Positions 17,478-28,414 of a stretch of DNA of 64,000 nucleotides are shown here, piece by piece. The number at the start of each line of letters is the position of its first letter. Position 1 is the stretch's first letter. Made by a program: the position numbers and the translations under genes. The notes under the pieces were generated by a model, which worked only from the letters and a program-made list of their open reading frames with translations, had not been told where the DNA came from and ran no database searches. Source of the stretch: Sandaracinus amylolyticus (GTDB lineage: Bacteria; Myxococcota_A; Polyangia; Polyangiales; Sandaracinaceae); NCBI RefSeq assembly GCF_021631985.1, contig NZ_CP070225.1, positions 9,920,001 through 9,984,000 on the forward strand, in the 5' to 3' direction.

Positions 17478-18182
17478 ATGACACGCCGTGCGCAGCTCCT
17501 CCTCGTGCTCTCGTCGTTCGTGGTCGCGTGCGGAGGGGACGACGGCGTCCCCCACGTGCCCGGTGAGTGCATCGCGTTCGACGAGCAGCGCGGCGAGGGC
17601 ACCTACTACGACGCGACCGGCGCCGGCGCGTGCAGCTTCGACGTGCAGACCGGTGGGGGCGAGCTCCTCGTCGCGGCGATGAACGCCCCGCAGTTCGCGG
17701 GCTCGAGCGTGTGCGGCATGTGCGCGCACGTCGTGGGCCCGTCGGGCGAGGTCACGGTGCGCATCGTCGATCTCTGCCCCGAGTGCGCGCGCGGTGATCT
17801 CGATCTCTCGCCGCAGGCCTTCGATCACGTCGCGGAGCGCTCGCTCGGTCGCGTCCCGATCACGTGGCGCGAGGTGCCGTGCGACGTGAGCGGCCCGATC
17901 GAGTGGCGGATCAAGGAGGGCTCGAACCCGTGGTGGACCGCGGTGCAGGTGCGCGAGCACCGGCATCGCATCGCGCGCGTCGAGCGCCTCACCGCCGAGG
18001 GCGACTGGGTCGAGGTCCCGCGCGTCGACTACAACTTCTTCGTCGACGAGACCGGCTTCGGCGAGGGGCCTTACACGCTGCGCGCGATCGACGTGCACGG
18101 GAACGTGCTCGAGGACACCGGGATCGAGCTGCGTGAAGCGGTCGATCAGCCCGGCGCGGCACAGCTCCCGACGTGCGAGTGA
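17478..18182 (+). CDS. Bacterial expansin-like lipoprotein
   Basis: 234 residues from ATG 17478; lipobox in LLLVLSSFVVACGG. A double-psi beta-barrel (residues about 35-125) carries GEGTYYDATGAGACSF, MNAPQF, CGMCA and DLCPECARGDLDLS, the expansin D1 signature with the conserved Asp. VPITWREVPC leads into a second sandwich domain (WWTAVQVREHRHRIARVE...FFVDETGFGEGPYTLRAIDVHG) like the D2 cellulose-binding domain. Expansins loosen polysaccharide networks without hydrolysis; in bacteria they are mostly found in plant-associated or predatory soil species. Confidence 0.85.
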   Translation: MTRRAQLLLVLSSFVVACGGDDGVPHVPGECIAFDEQRGEGTYYDATGAGACSFDVQTGGGELLVAAMNAPQFAGSSVCGMCAHVVGPSGEVTVRIVDLCPECARGDLDLSPQAFDHVAERSLGRVPITWREVPCDVSGPIEWRIKEGSNPWWTAVQVREHRHRIARVERLTAEGDWVEVPRVDYNFFVDETGFGEGPYTLRAIDVHGNVLEDTGIELREAVDQPGAAQLPTCE

Positions 18183-18189
18183 TCGAAGC

Positions 18190-19230
18190 TCAGATCCTCA
18201 TGAGCACCGAGCCCCAATTGAGGCCGGCGCCCAGCGCGAGGAAGCACACCAGCTGGCCCGGCTCGAGCCGGCCGTCGCGCATCATCTCGTCGACCAGGAT
18301 CGGGATCGTCCCCGCCGACGTGTTGCCGTAGCGCGCGATGTTCGAGGGCACCTTCTCCGGTGCGATCCCCAGCGCCTGCCGCACCGACCCGTTGATGCGG
18401 TCGTTCGCCTGGTGCGCGACGAACCAGTCGATGTCCGCGAGCTTCACGTCGTGCTTGTCGCAGACCTCGTGCACGACCTTCGGGAGCAGCGTCACCGCGC
18501 TCTTGAAGAGGTCCTTCCCCTTCATGGTCGGGATGTGCGAGTCGATGCTCGCGTCCCAGTAGTGCCGCCGCGTGAACATCCCGCCGGGCACCCAGATCTG
18601 ATCCGCCGCGCGCCCGTCGCTGTGGTTCACCGCGCCGATGAACCCGTGCCCCGGACGATCGCTCTTGCGCAGCACCAGCGCGCCCGCGCCGTCGCCGAAG
18701 AGCACCGCGATGCCGCGATGCTTCGTCGCGAACTCGTACTCCTCCGCGGTCGGCTTCGTGTCGCCGAGCAGCGCGTCCCACGCGTACGGCATGAACCCCG
18801 CGTGCGCCTCCGCGCCGACGAGCAGGATCGTCTTCGCCGCGCCCGACGCGACGAGCCCGTCCGCGAGCTGCATCCCGAACGGCATCGCCGCGCACTGCTG
18901 CCGGATGTCGAGCGCGGGCACGCCGGGGATGCCGAGCTTCGCGCCGAGCAGCGCGCCCGATCCCGGGAACGCGTGCTCGGGCGTCATCGTCGCGAAGATC
19001 ACGTAGTCGATCTCGCGCTTGTCGATGCGCGCGCGCTCGATCGCCTTCTCCGCCGCGATCACCGCGAGGTCGCTGACGCCCTCGCCCTCGGCGACGTAGT
19101 GGCGCTGCTCGATGCCCGAGCGCGGCTTGATCCACTCGTCGCTCGTATCCATCACGCGTGCGAGCTCGTCGTTCTTGATCGGACGTCCCGGCACGTGACG
19201 TCCCGAGCCCACGATCGTGATTCCCGGCAT
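18190..19230 (-). CDS. 3-oxoacyl-ACP synthase III (FabH-like ketosynthase)
   Basis: 346 residues from ATG 19230. The thiolase-fold active site is complete: Cys113 in DIRQQCAAM, His in VAHQANDRIN and Asn in YGNTSAGTIP; GFNWG-like end is GLNWGSVLM. The Cys context QQCAAMPFG differs from the ACAGF of housekeeping FabH and resembles FabH homologues of secondary or specialised lipid pathways. It condenses an acyl-CoA with malonyl-ACP. The gene stands alone among unrelated neighbours, convergent with the expansin gene. Confidence 0.88.
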   Translation of the reverse strand: MPGITIVGSGRHVPGRPIKNDELARVMDTSDEWIKPRSGIEQRHYVAEGEGVSDLAVIAAEKAIERARIDKREIDYVIFATMTPEHAFPGSGALLGAKLGIPGVPALDIRQQCAAMPFGMQLADGLVASGAAKTILLVGAEAHAGFMPYAWDALLGDTKPTAEEYEFATKHRGIAVLFGDGAGALVLRKSDRPGHGFIGAVNHSDGRAADQIWVPGGMFTRRHYWDASIDSHIPTMKGKDLFKSAVTLLPKVVHEVCDKHDVKLADIDWFVAHQANDRINGSVRQALGIAPEKVPSNIARYGNTSAGTIPILVDEMMRDGRLEPGQLVCFLALGAGLNWGSVLMRI

Positions 19231-19353
19231 GCGCTCGAATCCCCTTGTCGCTTCCCCTCGGGAGGGGCCGGCACCGTAGCAAAGCCATCCGAGCTGGCCA
19301 TGACGCGGCGCGTCGCGCCCAAGGTCCTCGCCGAACGTCCGGTCGCACCCTGC

Positions 19354-20010
19354 ATGACCTATCGGGACGCGACGGATGCAGCGAGAGAGCGGCGTGACGC
19401 GCTTCGCCGCGAGCTCGCGGAGATCGATCGAGCCATCGCCCACGACGCCGCGCTCCGTGCGCAACGACACGCTCTCGCACAGCGCCTCGAGCGCGCCGAG
19501 CGCGACGTCGATCGTGCCCGCGCCAAGGTCGCGCTCCCGCTGCTCGCGAACGTGCGCGTCGCGAGCCCGTGCCCCGCGCGTTGGGACGAGATGAAGGGCG
19601 ACGATCGCGCGCGTCACTGCGCGTCGTGCGACAAGACCGTCTTCGATCTCTCGGCGATGACGAGCGACGAGGCCGAGACGCTGCTGCGCGCCCACGGTGT
19701 CGCGACGAACGGCGGGATGTGCGTGCGCTTCCATCGTCGCGCCGACGGCACCGTGATGACCTCGGACTGCAGCGTGGGCGTGGCGCGCGCGCGACGGCGT
19801 GGTTGGGCGCTCGCGGCGGGCATCACCGCGGCCGCGGGGCTCGGGGTGCTCGCGGGCGGCGCGTACTTCGTGACCAGCAGCACCGTCATGGGCGAGGTCG
19901 AGCCGGTGTACGTGCAGGGCGGCATCGCGCCGATGCCGATGCCCGAGCCGCGCGCGACCAACGTCGGGCCCGACCCGCAGCCCGAGGTCGTGCGCGCGGA
20001 GGCGCCGTGA
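19354..20010 (+). CDS. Membrane protein with CxxxW...HCxxC motif domain, first of tandem pair
   Basis: 218 residues from ATG 19354, chosen because it aligns with the start of the next gene; ATG 19300 would add 18 residues. An N-terminal coiled coil (RRDALRRELAEIDRAI...RLERAERDVDRARAK) leads to the motif SPCPARWDEMKGDDRARHC-AS-C-DKTVFDLSAM, followed by DEAETLLRAHG. A single membrane helix (ALAAGITAAAGLGVLAGGAYFV) and a short Pro-rich tail end the protein. A similar Cys/Trp motif (C-x3-W-x2-M...R-x-C-x2-C-x-K-x-V-x-D) occurs in many uncharacterised Bacteroidetes and myxobacterial proteins. Likely metal binding; function unknown. Confidence 0.68.
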   Translation: MTYRDATDAARERRDALRRELAEIDRAIAHDAALRAQRHALAQRLERAERDVDRARAKVALPLLANVRVASPCPARWDEMKGDDRARHCASCDKTVFDLSAMTSDEAETLLRAHGVATNGGMCVRFHRRADGTVMTSDCSVGVARARRRGWALAAGITAAAGLGVLAGGAYFVTSSTVMGEVEPVYVQGGIAPMPMPEPRATNVGPDPQPEVVRAEAP

Positions 20011-20654
20011 GCGACGAGCTCGCTGCGGCCCGGGCGAGGCGCGACGCGCTCCGCGACGAGCTCGCGCGCCTCGATCGTGCGCTCGACGAGACCGACGCAC
20101 AGCGGGCCCGGCGCGACGAGCTCGCGCGCGTGCTCGACGACGCGATCGATCGCACTCGCAAGCGCACGCTGCCGCTGCTCTCGCGCGTCCGGATCGCGAG
20201 CCCCTGCGACGCGCGATGGGAGGACATGAAGGGCGACGACCACGCGCGTCACTGCGCGTCGTGCGACAAGACCGTCTACGACTTCTCGGCGATGCGCGCC
20301 GACGAGGCCGAGGCGCTGCTGCGCGCGCACGGCGAGTCGCTCTGCGCGCAGCTCTTCGAGCGCGCCGACGGCACCATCCTCACCGCGGACTGCGCGGTCG
20401 GCGCGCGCCGCAGGATGCGCCGCAAGCTCCTCGCCGCGACGGTCGCGACGGTCACGATGGGCGTCGCATCGCTCGCCGCGGCCGCGGTGCTCGCGCCGGC
20501 TCGCGAGAGCCCTGCGCTCCACTGTCAGCTCCGTCTCGACGAGGCGATCGCAGCGCGCGACGCGCGCGAGCAGATCACCCGCCCGCGCGCGTCGCCCAAC
20601 ACGCCGTTCGCGCAGGGCCGACTGCGTCGCGGCGGCATCCGCATCCGACGCTGA
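20007..20654 (+). CDS. Membrane protein with CxxxW...HCxxC motif domain, second of tandem pair
   Basis: 215 residues from GTG 20007, overlapping the previous stop by four bases (GTGA), so translation is probably coupled. Same order as its neighbour: coiled coil, SPCDARWEDMKGDDHARHC-AS-C-DKTVYDFSAM, DEAEALLRAHG, one membrane helix (LLAATVATVTMGVASLAAAAVL). The C-terminal tail differs: it has an extra Cys and is Arg-rich. Tandem duplication with tail divergence suggests the two form a hetero-oligomer or serve different partners, which is inference. Confidence 0.68.
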   Translation: MSDELAAARARRDALRDELARLDRALDETDAQRARRDELARVLDDAIDRTRKRTLPLLSRVRIASPCDARWEDMKGDDHARHCASCDKTVYDFSAMRADEAEALLRAHGESLCAQLFERADGTILTADCAVGARRRMRRKLLAATVATVTMGVASLAAAAVLAPARESPALHCQLRLDEAIAARDAREQITRPRASPNTPFAQGRLRRGGIRIRR

Positions 20655-20704
20655 CGAGCGCTCGATTCGTGCGCGCCACGCACGAATCGAGACGCCGTGA
20701 TCGA

Positions 20705-22225
<1,521 letters not shown>

Positions 22226-22271
22226 GACGTCGTCTTCCCCTGTTCCGCGCGCGACGTGCGCGTCTTCCGGG

Positions 22272-22297
22272 GAGCGATGCTCAGCAGGGCTCGTGCC
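22272..22297 (-). promoter_or_regulatory. Sigma-54 promoter of the aldehyde dehydrogenase gene
   Basis: Read on the minus strand, GGCACGAGCCCTGC (22297 down to 22284) matches the -24/-12 consensus: GG and GC are separated by exactly ten bases, and the -24 box GGCACG is perfect; the -12 box is CTGCT instead of TTGCA/T. Transcription would start near 22272, leaving a leader of about 47 bases before the ATG. The adjacent gene encodes a sigma-54-dependent activator, which supports the call. Confidence 0.72.
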
Positions 22298-22324
22298 TCG
22301 CGAATTCACGAAGAAAACGCGATC

Positions 22325-22356
22325 GTTGGAGCTCCAACTGTCTCGTTCCGAGACGA

Positions 22357-22379
<23 letters not shown>
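22325..22379. promoter_or_regulatory. Three inverted repeats, candidate upstream activator sites
   Basis: Three perfect dyads sit in a row: GTTGGAGCTCCAAC (22325-22338), GTCTCG-TTC-CGAGAC (22340-22354) and TCGGACGA-CGA-TCGTCCGA (22361-22379). The last lies inside the final codons of the activator gene. They stand about 28-80 bases upstream of the -24 element, a reasonable place for enhancer-type binding sites. A role in terminating the activator mRNA is an alternative for the first two. Confidence 0.55.
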
Positions 22380-24321
<1,942 letters not shown>

Positions 24322-24514
24322 CGGATCACTCTAGAGCCATTCCAGCTCGCACGGCGAACCGCCCCTTCGCCGGAGGGGGAAGAGCCTGCGCGCGCGCGTG
24401 GTTGGACCGAGCACCAGAATTGCTGTGGCCCTGACAGGGCCCTACGATGGCGGAGACGAGAGGCCGTGCTGTTCGCGCGGTGATCTCCGCCGACGATAAG
24501 GAGTGGGAGGGCGC

Positions 24515-25435
24515 ATGAGCGAGGAGTTCCGCTTCGATCGCTACGTGGAGTCCCGCAAGAGCGGCGCCTTCGGTCGGGACGAAGCCGCGCGTTACGCATA
24601 CTCGGCCGACGTCGCGATGTTGCGCAGCTTCCAGCGCATCCGCCCGGTCGAGCTCGCGGCCGCCGCGGTGGTGCGCACCGGAAAGGAGATGGTGCGCGGC
24701 CAGCTCCTCGGTCAGGCGGTGAAGGTCGGACCGCGCCAGTTCGTGCGGCTGCAGAAGATCGCCGAGCGCTGCGCGCAGACGCTGAGCGTCCCGACCCCGC
24801 AGATGTACGTGGTGAACAGCCCCGTCGTGAACGCGTTCACGTTCGGCACCGACGAGGAGTCGTTCATCGTGCTGCACTCCGCGCTCGTCGACGCGCTCGA
24901 CGACAAGGAGCTGGAGTTCGTGATCGGCCACGAGACCGGTCACATCCAGAACAAGCACGTCGTCTACGGCACCGCGCTCACGATCCTCACGCAGGGGTTC
25001 GGCATGTTCCTCGGCCCGCTGATCGAGCCCGCGCTGATCGCGCTGCGCTCGTGGTACCGGCGCGCGGAGATCACGTGCGACCGCGCGGGCCTGCTCTGCA
25101 GCAGCGATCTCGATGCCGGGGTCTCGAGCTTCATGAAGCTCGCGATCGGCAGCCGTCGCCTCTACGAGGAGATGGACGTGGAGTCGTATCTCGCGCAGCT
25201 CGAGGAAGGGCAGACGTCGATCGGCCGCTTCAGCGAGTTCTTCGCGACGCATCCGTTCCTGCCCAAGCGCATCCAGGCGCTGCGCACGTTCGCGGACAGC
25301 CAGCTGTACCGCCAGCACGTGGGCCAGGACGGCGGCATCTCGATCGAGGAGGTCGACGAGCGCACCAGCCGTATCATCGCGATCGTCGGGAAGGACGAGC
25401 CGCAGGCAGGCGGCACCGGAGGGAGCGCACAGTGA
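24515..25435 (+). CDS. M48 family zinc metalloprotease
   Basis: 306 residues from ATG 24515 with GGGAGG just upstream. The zinc motif is HETGH (H139-E140-H143), with the third ligand expected in RRAEITCDRAGL, which matches the E-x3-D of M48. One hydrophobic stretch surrounds FGMFLGPLIEPALIALRSWY. No signal peptide is visible. M48 enzymes (HtpX, Oma1-like) degrade or trim membrane and misfolded proteins. The following dynamin-like GTPase gene starts inside its stop codon, so the two are probably made together. Confidence 0.85.
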   Translation: MSEEFRFDRYVESRKSGAFGRDEAARYAYSADVAMLRSFQRIRPVELAAAAVVRTGKEMVRGQLLGQAVKVGPRQFVRLQKIAERCAQTLSVPTPQMYVVNSPVVNAFTFGTDEESFIVLHSALVDALDDKELEFVIGHETGHIQNKHVVYGTALTILTQGFGMFLGPLIEPALIALRSWYRRAEITCDRAGLLCSSDLDAGVSSFMKLAIGSRRLYEEMDVESYLAQLEEGQTSIGRFSEFFATHPFLPKRIQALRTFADSQLYRQHVGQDGGISIEEVDERTSRIIAIVGKDEPQAGGTGGSAQ

Positions 25436-27204
25436 GCGAGCAGACCGATTACCAGGGCAAGCGTCAGGACGTCCTCTCCTGTCTGCGCGAGGTCGCGATC
25501 CTCGCGGAGGACGCGGGCGCGGCCTCGCTCGCGAAGAAGCTGCGCGACGATCGCATCCCGCGGCTCGAGGAGGAGAAGTTCCACCTCGTCGTCCTCGGCG
25601 AGTTCAACCACGGCAAGACGACCTTCGTGAACGCGCTGCTCGGCGCGCCGGTGCTCCCGATGGGCGTCACCCCGACGACCGCGGTGATCCACCAGGTCGT
25701 GCACGGCGTGCGCGGCGCGAAGGCGGTCGCGGAGGACGGCAACGTCCGCGGCGTGTCGTTCGACGAGGTCGGCCAGTACGTCGTCGGCGGCAACGCCGTG
25801 ACCGACGGAGTCCGTTATCTCGAGGTGAGCTATCCGTCGTCGCTCCTCGAGGGCGGCGTGGTGCTCGTCGACACTCCCGGCGTGAACGACCTCAACTCGA
25901 CGCGCGCCGAGATCACGTACTCGTACGTGCCGCGCGCCGACGCGATCCTCTTCCTGCTCGATGCGGGTCAGATCTTGAAGGAGAGCGAGCGCAGCTTCCT
26001 CTCGAACAAGCTGCTCGCGCAGTCGCGCGACAAGGTGCTCTTCGTCATCAACAAGATCGATCTGCTCGACGAGGAAGAGAAGGAGCAGGCGCTCGCCTAC
26101 GCGCGCACCCAGCTCGCGAAGCTGGTGCCCGAGCCGAAGGTCTACGCGATCAGCTCCGAGCAGGCGCTCGGCGGGGATCGCGAGGGCGCGGGGCTCAACC
26201 GGCTCGTCGCCGACCTGCAGCGCTTCCTCTCCGACGAGCGCGGCAAGGTGCTGCTCGACAACGCGCTCGACGAGGGCCTGCGCACCTCGCACACGCTCAA
26301 GCGCGGCATCGAGGTGCAGAAGCAGGCGCTCGCGATGGACCAGAACGAGCTCGAGCGGCGCCTCGCTGCGCTCGAGGGCGATCTCGCGTCGAGCGAGAAG
26401 GCGGTCGAGCGTCGCGAGCGGATCATCCGGGAGTCGCTCGCCGCGGTGAAGGCGCTGGTGCGCAAGGAGTGCGACGACTTCGGGCGTCGCTTCGCGGCCG
26501 CGCTCCCGCAGGAGATCGAGTCGAGCCGCGCCGAGGATCTGAAGCGTTATCTGCCGGGCTTCATGGAGGAGCGCTTCCGCTCGTTCGCGGATCGGCAGGG
26601 CAGCGAGATCCAGAAGCGCCTCGAGAAGGTCGCGGAGGACGCGATCGCGTTCGTCAGCGAAGAGGCGCGGGCGCGCGGCGAGAAGATCGCGGAGACGTTC
26701 GGCGGCGCACCCAACGTCGATCTCACGGTGAACACGCTCGCGTACGACGTCGGCGTGATCGCGCTCGGCGCGTTCGGCATCACGATGATGGCGCTCTCGA
26801 ACGTGTTCGTCGGCGGCGCGATGGCGCTCGCGGCGCCGGTGCTCGCGTACGTGTTCCGCGAGCGCGCGGATCGCGATCTGAAGCGCCGCGCGACGGAGGA
26901 AGCGCCGCAGGCGGTGCTCAAGGCGTCGAGCGATCTCGCCGAGGCGTTCGAGAAGAGCATCGACGAGTTCGGCGACAAGCTCGTCGAGTTCGTGAAGAAC
27001 GCGAACGAGGAGCTCACGCGCAGCATCGCCGAGGTGGTGCGCCACGCGCGCGAGGCGCGTCAGAAGGGCGAGGGCGAGATCGCGTCGCTCGAGTCGCAGA
27101 CGGGCATGTCGATGGCGCGCCTGAGCTCGGTGCAGGGGAAGATGACGACCCTGCGCACGTCGCTCTGGGCGAACGGCTCTGGCGCATCGCCGCCCGCCCA
27201 GTGA
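25432..27204 (+). CDS. Bacterial dynamin-like GTPase
   Basis: 590 residues from GTG 25432, overlapping the protease stop (GTGA). G1 GEFNHGKTT (residues 56-64), a Thr-rich G2 (GVTPTTAV), G3 DTPG (147-150) and G4 NKID (207-210) are intact. Long helices follow with coiled-coil character (ELERRLAALEGDLASSEKAVERRERI, in pieces). A double hydrophobic paddle (VGVIALGAFGITMMALSNVFVGGAMALAAPVLAYVF) about residue 440-475 fits membrane insertion, then another helical bundle. Bacterial dynamins bind and remodel membranes, sometimes in stress or phage defence. Pairing with an M48 protease suggests a membrane-quality-control unit, which is inference. Confidence 0.87.
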   Translation: MSEQTDYQGKRQDVLSCLREVAILAEDAGAASLAKKLRDDRIPRLEEEKFHLVVLGEFNHGKTTFVNALLGAPVLPMGVTPTTAVIHQVVHGVRGAKAVAEDGNVRGVSFDEVGQYVVGGNAVTDGVRYLEVSYPSSLLEGGVVLVDTPGVNDLNSTRAEITYSYVPRADAILFLLDAGQILKESERSFLSNKLLAQSRDKVLFVINKIDLLDEEEKEQALAYARTQLAKLVPEPKVYAISSEQALGGDREGAGLNRLVADLQRFLSDERGKVLLDNALDEGLRTSHTLKRGIEVQKQALAMDQNELERRLAALEGDLASSEKAVERRERIIRESLAAVKALVRKECDDFGRRFAAALPQEIESSRAEDLKRYLPGFMEERFRSFADRQGSEIQKRLEKVAEDAIAFVSEEARARGEKIAETFGGAPNVDLTVNTLAYDVGVIALGAFGITMMALSNVFVGGAMALAAPVLAYVFRERADRDLKRRATEEAPQAVLKASSDLAEAFEKSIDEFGDKLVEFVKNANEELTRSIAEVVRHAREARQKGEGEIASLESQTGMSMARLSSVQGKMTTLRTSLWANGSGASPPAQ

Positions 27205-27408
27205 ACCACGCTCGGTTCTCCACCGGGAAGGACGCGGCGCGATACGGGGCCTGATCGTCACCCGCTGGCTGCGCGCAGTGCTCACCTACCGAAGTAGGCT
27301 CCGCGCTGTGCTCGCCACCGGGTGCCGCTGAGGCCCCGTCTCCCGCCGCGCGCCGAACGCGCGGCCGTCGTGCCGTGCCCGTTTCATCCCGGTGGGCACC
27401 GAGTGAGA

Positions 27409-27437
27409 GAAGAAGCCCGGCTCAGCCGGGCTTCTTC
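27409..27437. terminator. Hairpin terminator between dynamin and LysR genes
   Basis: Thirteen-base perfect arms (GAAGAAGCCCGGC / GCCGGGCTTCTTC) around a three-base loop. The loop TCA is also the stop codon of the convergent LysR gene. On the plus strand it is followed by GTTTG, a weak U-tract. The 205 bases between the dynamin stop and this hairpin show no gene. Confidence 0.75.
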
Positions 27438-28357
27438 GTTTGCAGGAGCCCGCCCTCGCCGAAGAGCGAGCGCAGCCAGAGCGACGCGCCGTCGTCGTCG
27501 TGGAGGCGCGGCCAGTACGCGACGATCTCGACCTGCGGCAGATCGATCGGGGGCTTCATCACGCGCACCCCGAACGTCTCTCGCGCGTGCTCGGCGATGT
27601 TGCGCGCGACGGTGCACACGAGGTCGGTCGACGCGACGAGGAGCGGCGCCGACGAGAAGTGCGGCACGCGCAGCGCGACGTTGCGCCGGAGGCCGCGCTC
27701 GCGCAGCGCGCGATCCACGACGCCCTCGGCCCGTCCCTCGAGGCTGATCAAGAGGTGATCGAGCTCGACGAAGCGCGCGAGCGTGAGCGTGCGCCCGATG
27801 CGCGGATGATCGCGCCGCGCGATCACGTCGAAGGGCTCGTGGTGCACGGTGCTCCGGCTGATCCCGGTGCTCGGGAACGACGACGACGCCGAGCCGAGCG
27901 CGAGATCGACCTCGCCCGCGCGCAGACGCGCCGGCGTTTCCGCGCCGAAGCGCTCGATCACCAGCCGCACGCGCGGCGCGTCGCGCGCGAGCTGCGCGAG
28001 CATCCGCCGCAGCGTGGTGATCTCGAAGTAGTCGAACGTCGCGATGGTGAAGCTGCGCTCCGCGGTGCGCGGATCGAAGGCGGTGGGCGGCGTGACCACG
28101 TCGCGCAGATCGCGCAGCAGCGCCGGGAGCTTCGCGGCGAGGCGCGCACCGTGCGGCGTGGTCGTCATCACGCGGCCCGCGGGGACGAGCAGCGGATCGC
28201 CGAGCAGCTCGCGCAGCTTCGCGAGCGAGTGGCTCATCGCCGACTGGCTGACGCCGGCGCGTCGCGCAGCCTTGCTCACGCTGCGCTCCTCGAGCAGCGC
28301 GGCGAGCACCGGGAGCAGGTTGAGGTTGAGGGCGCCGAGCTCTGCAGGTGCGCTCAT
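27422..28357 (-). CDS. LysR-type transcriptional regulator
   Basis: 311 residues. N-terminal winged HTH is typical: LNLLPVLAALLEERSVSKAARRAGVSQSAMSHSLAKLRELLGDPLLV (seen in pieces), followed by a periplasmic-binding-like effector domain (TFDYFEITTLRRML...VDLALG). The NodD/LeuO-like subtype is suggested by NLNLLPVLAALL and the FTIATFDYFE start of the effector domain. It is divergent from the SDR-hydrolase fusion gene, 57 bases away, its likely target. An AGATCT centre at 28368-28373 lies in that gap. Confidence 0.88.
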   Translation of the reverse strand: MSAPAELGALNLNLLPVLAALLEERSVSKAARRAGVSQSAMSHSLAKLRELLGDPLLVPAGRVMTTTPHGARLAAKLPALLRDLRDVVTPPTAFDPRTAERSFTIATFDYFEITTLRRMLAQLARDAPRVRLVIERFGAETPARLRAGEVDLALGSASSSFPSTGISRSTVHHEPFDVIARRDHPRIGRTLTLARFVELDHLLISLEGRAEGVVDRALRERGLRRNVALRVPHFSSAPLLVASTDLVCTVARNIAEHARETFGVRVMKPPIDLPQVEIVAYWPRLHDDDGASLWLRSLFGEGGLLQTKKPG

Positions 28358-28414
28358 GGTTGGTATGAGATCTATGAATCAGCGCTCATGCGCGCTCCAG
28401 CCCACGCTGCGCGC

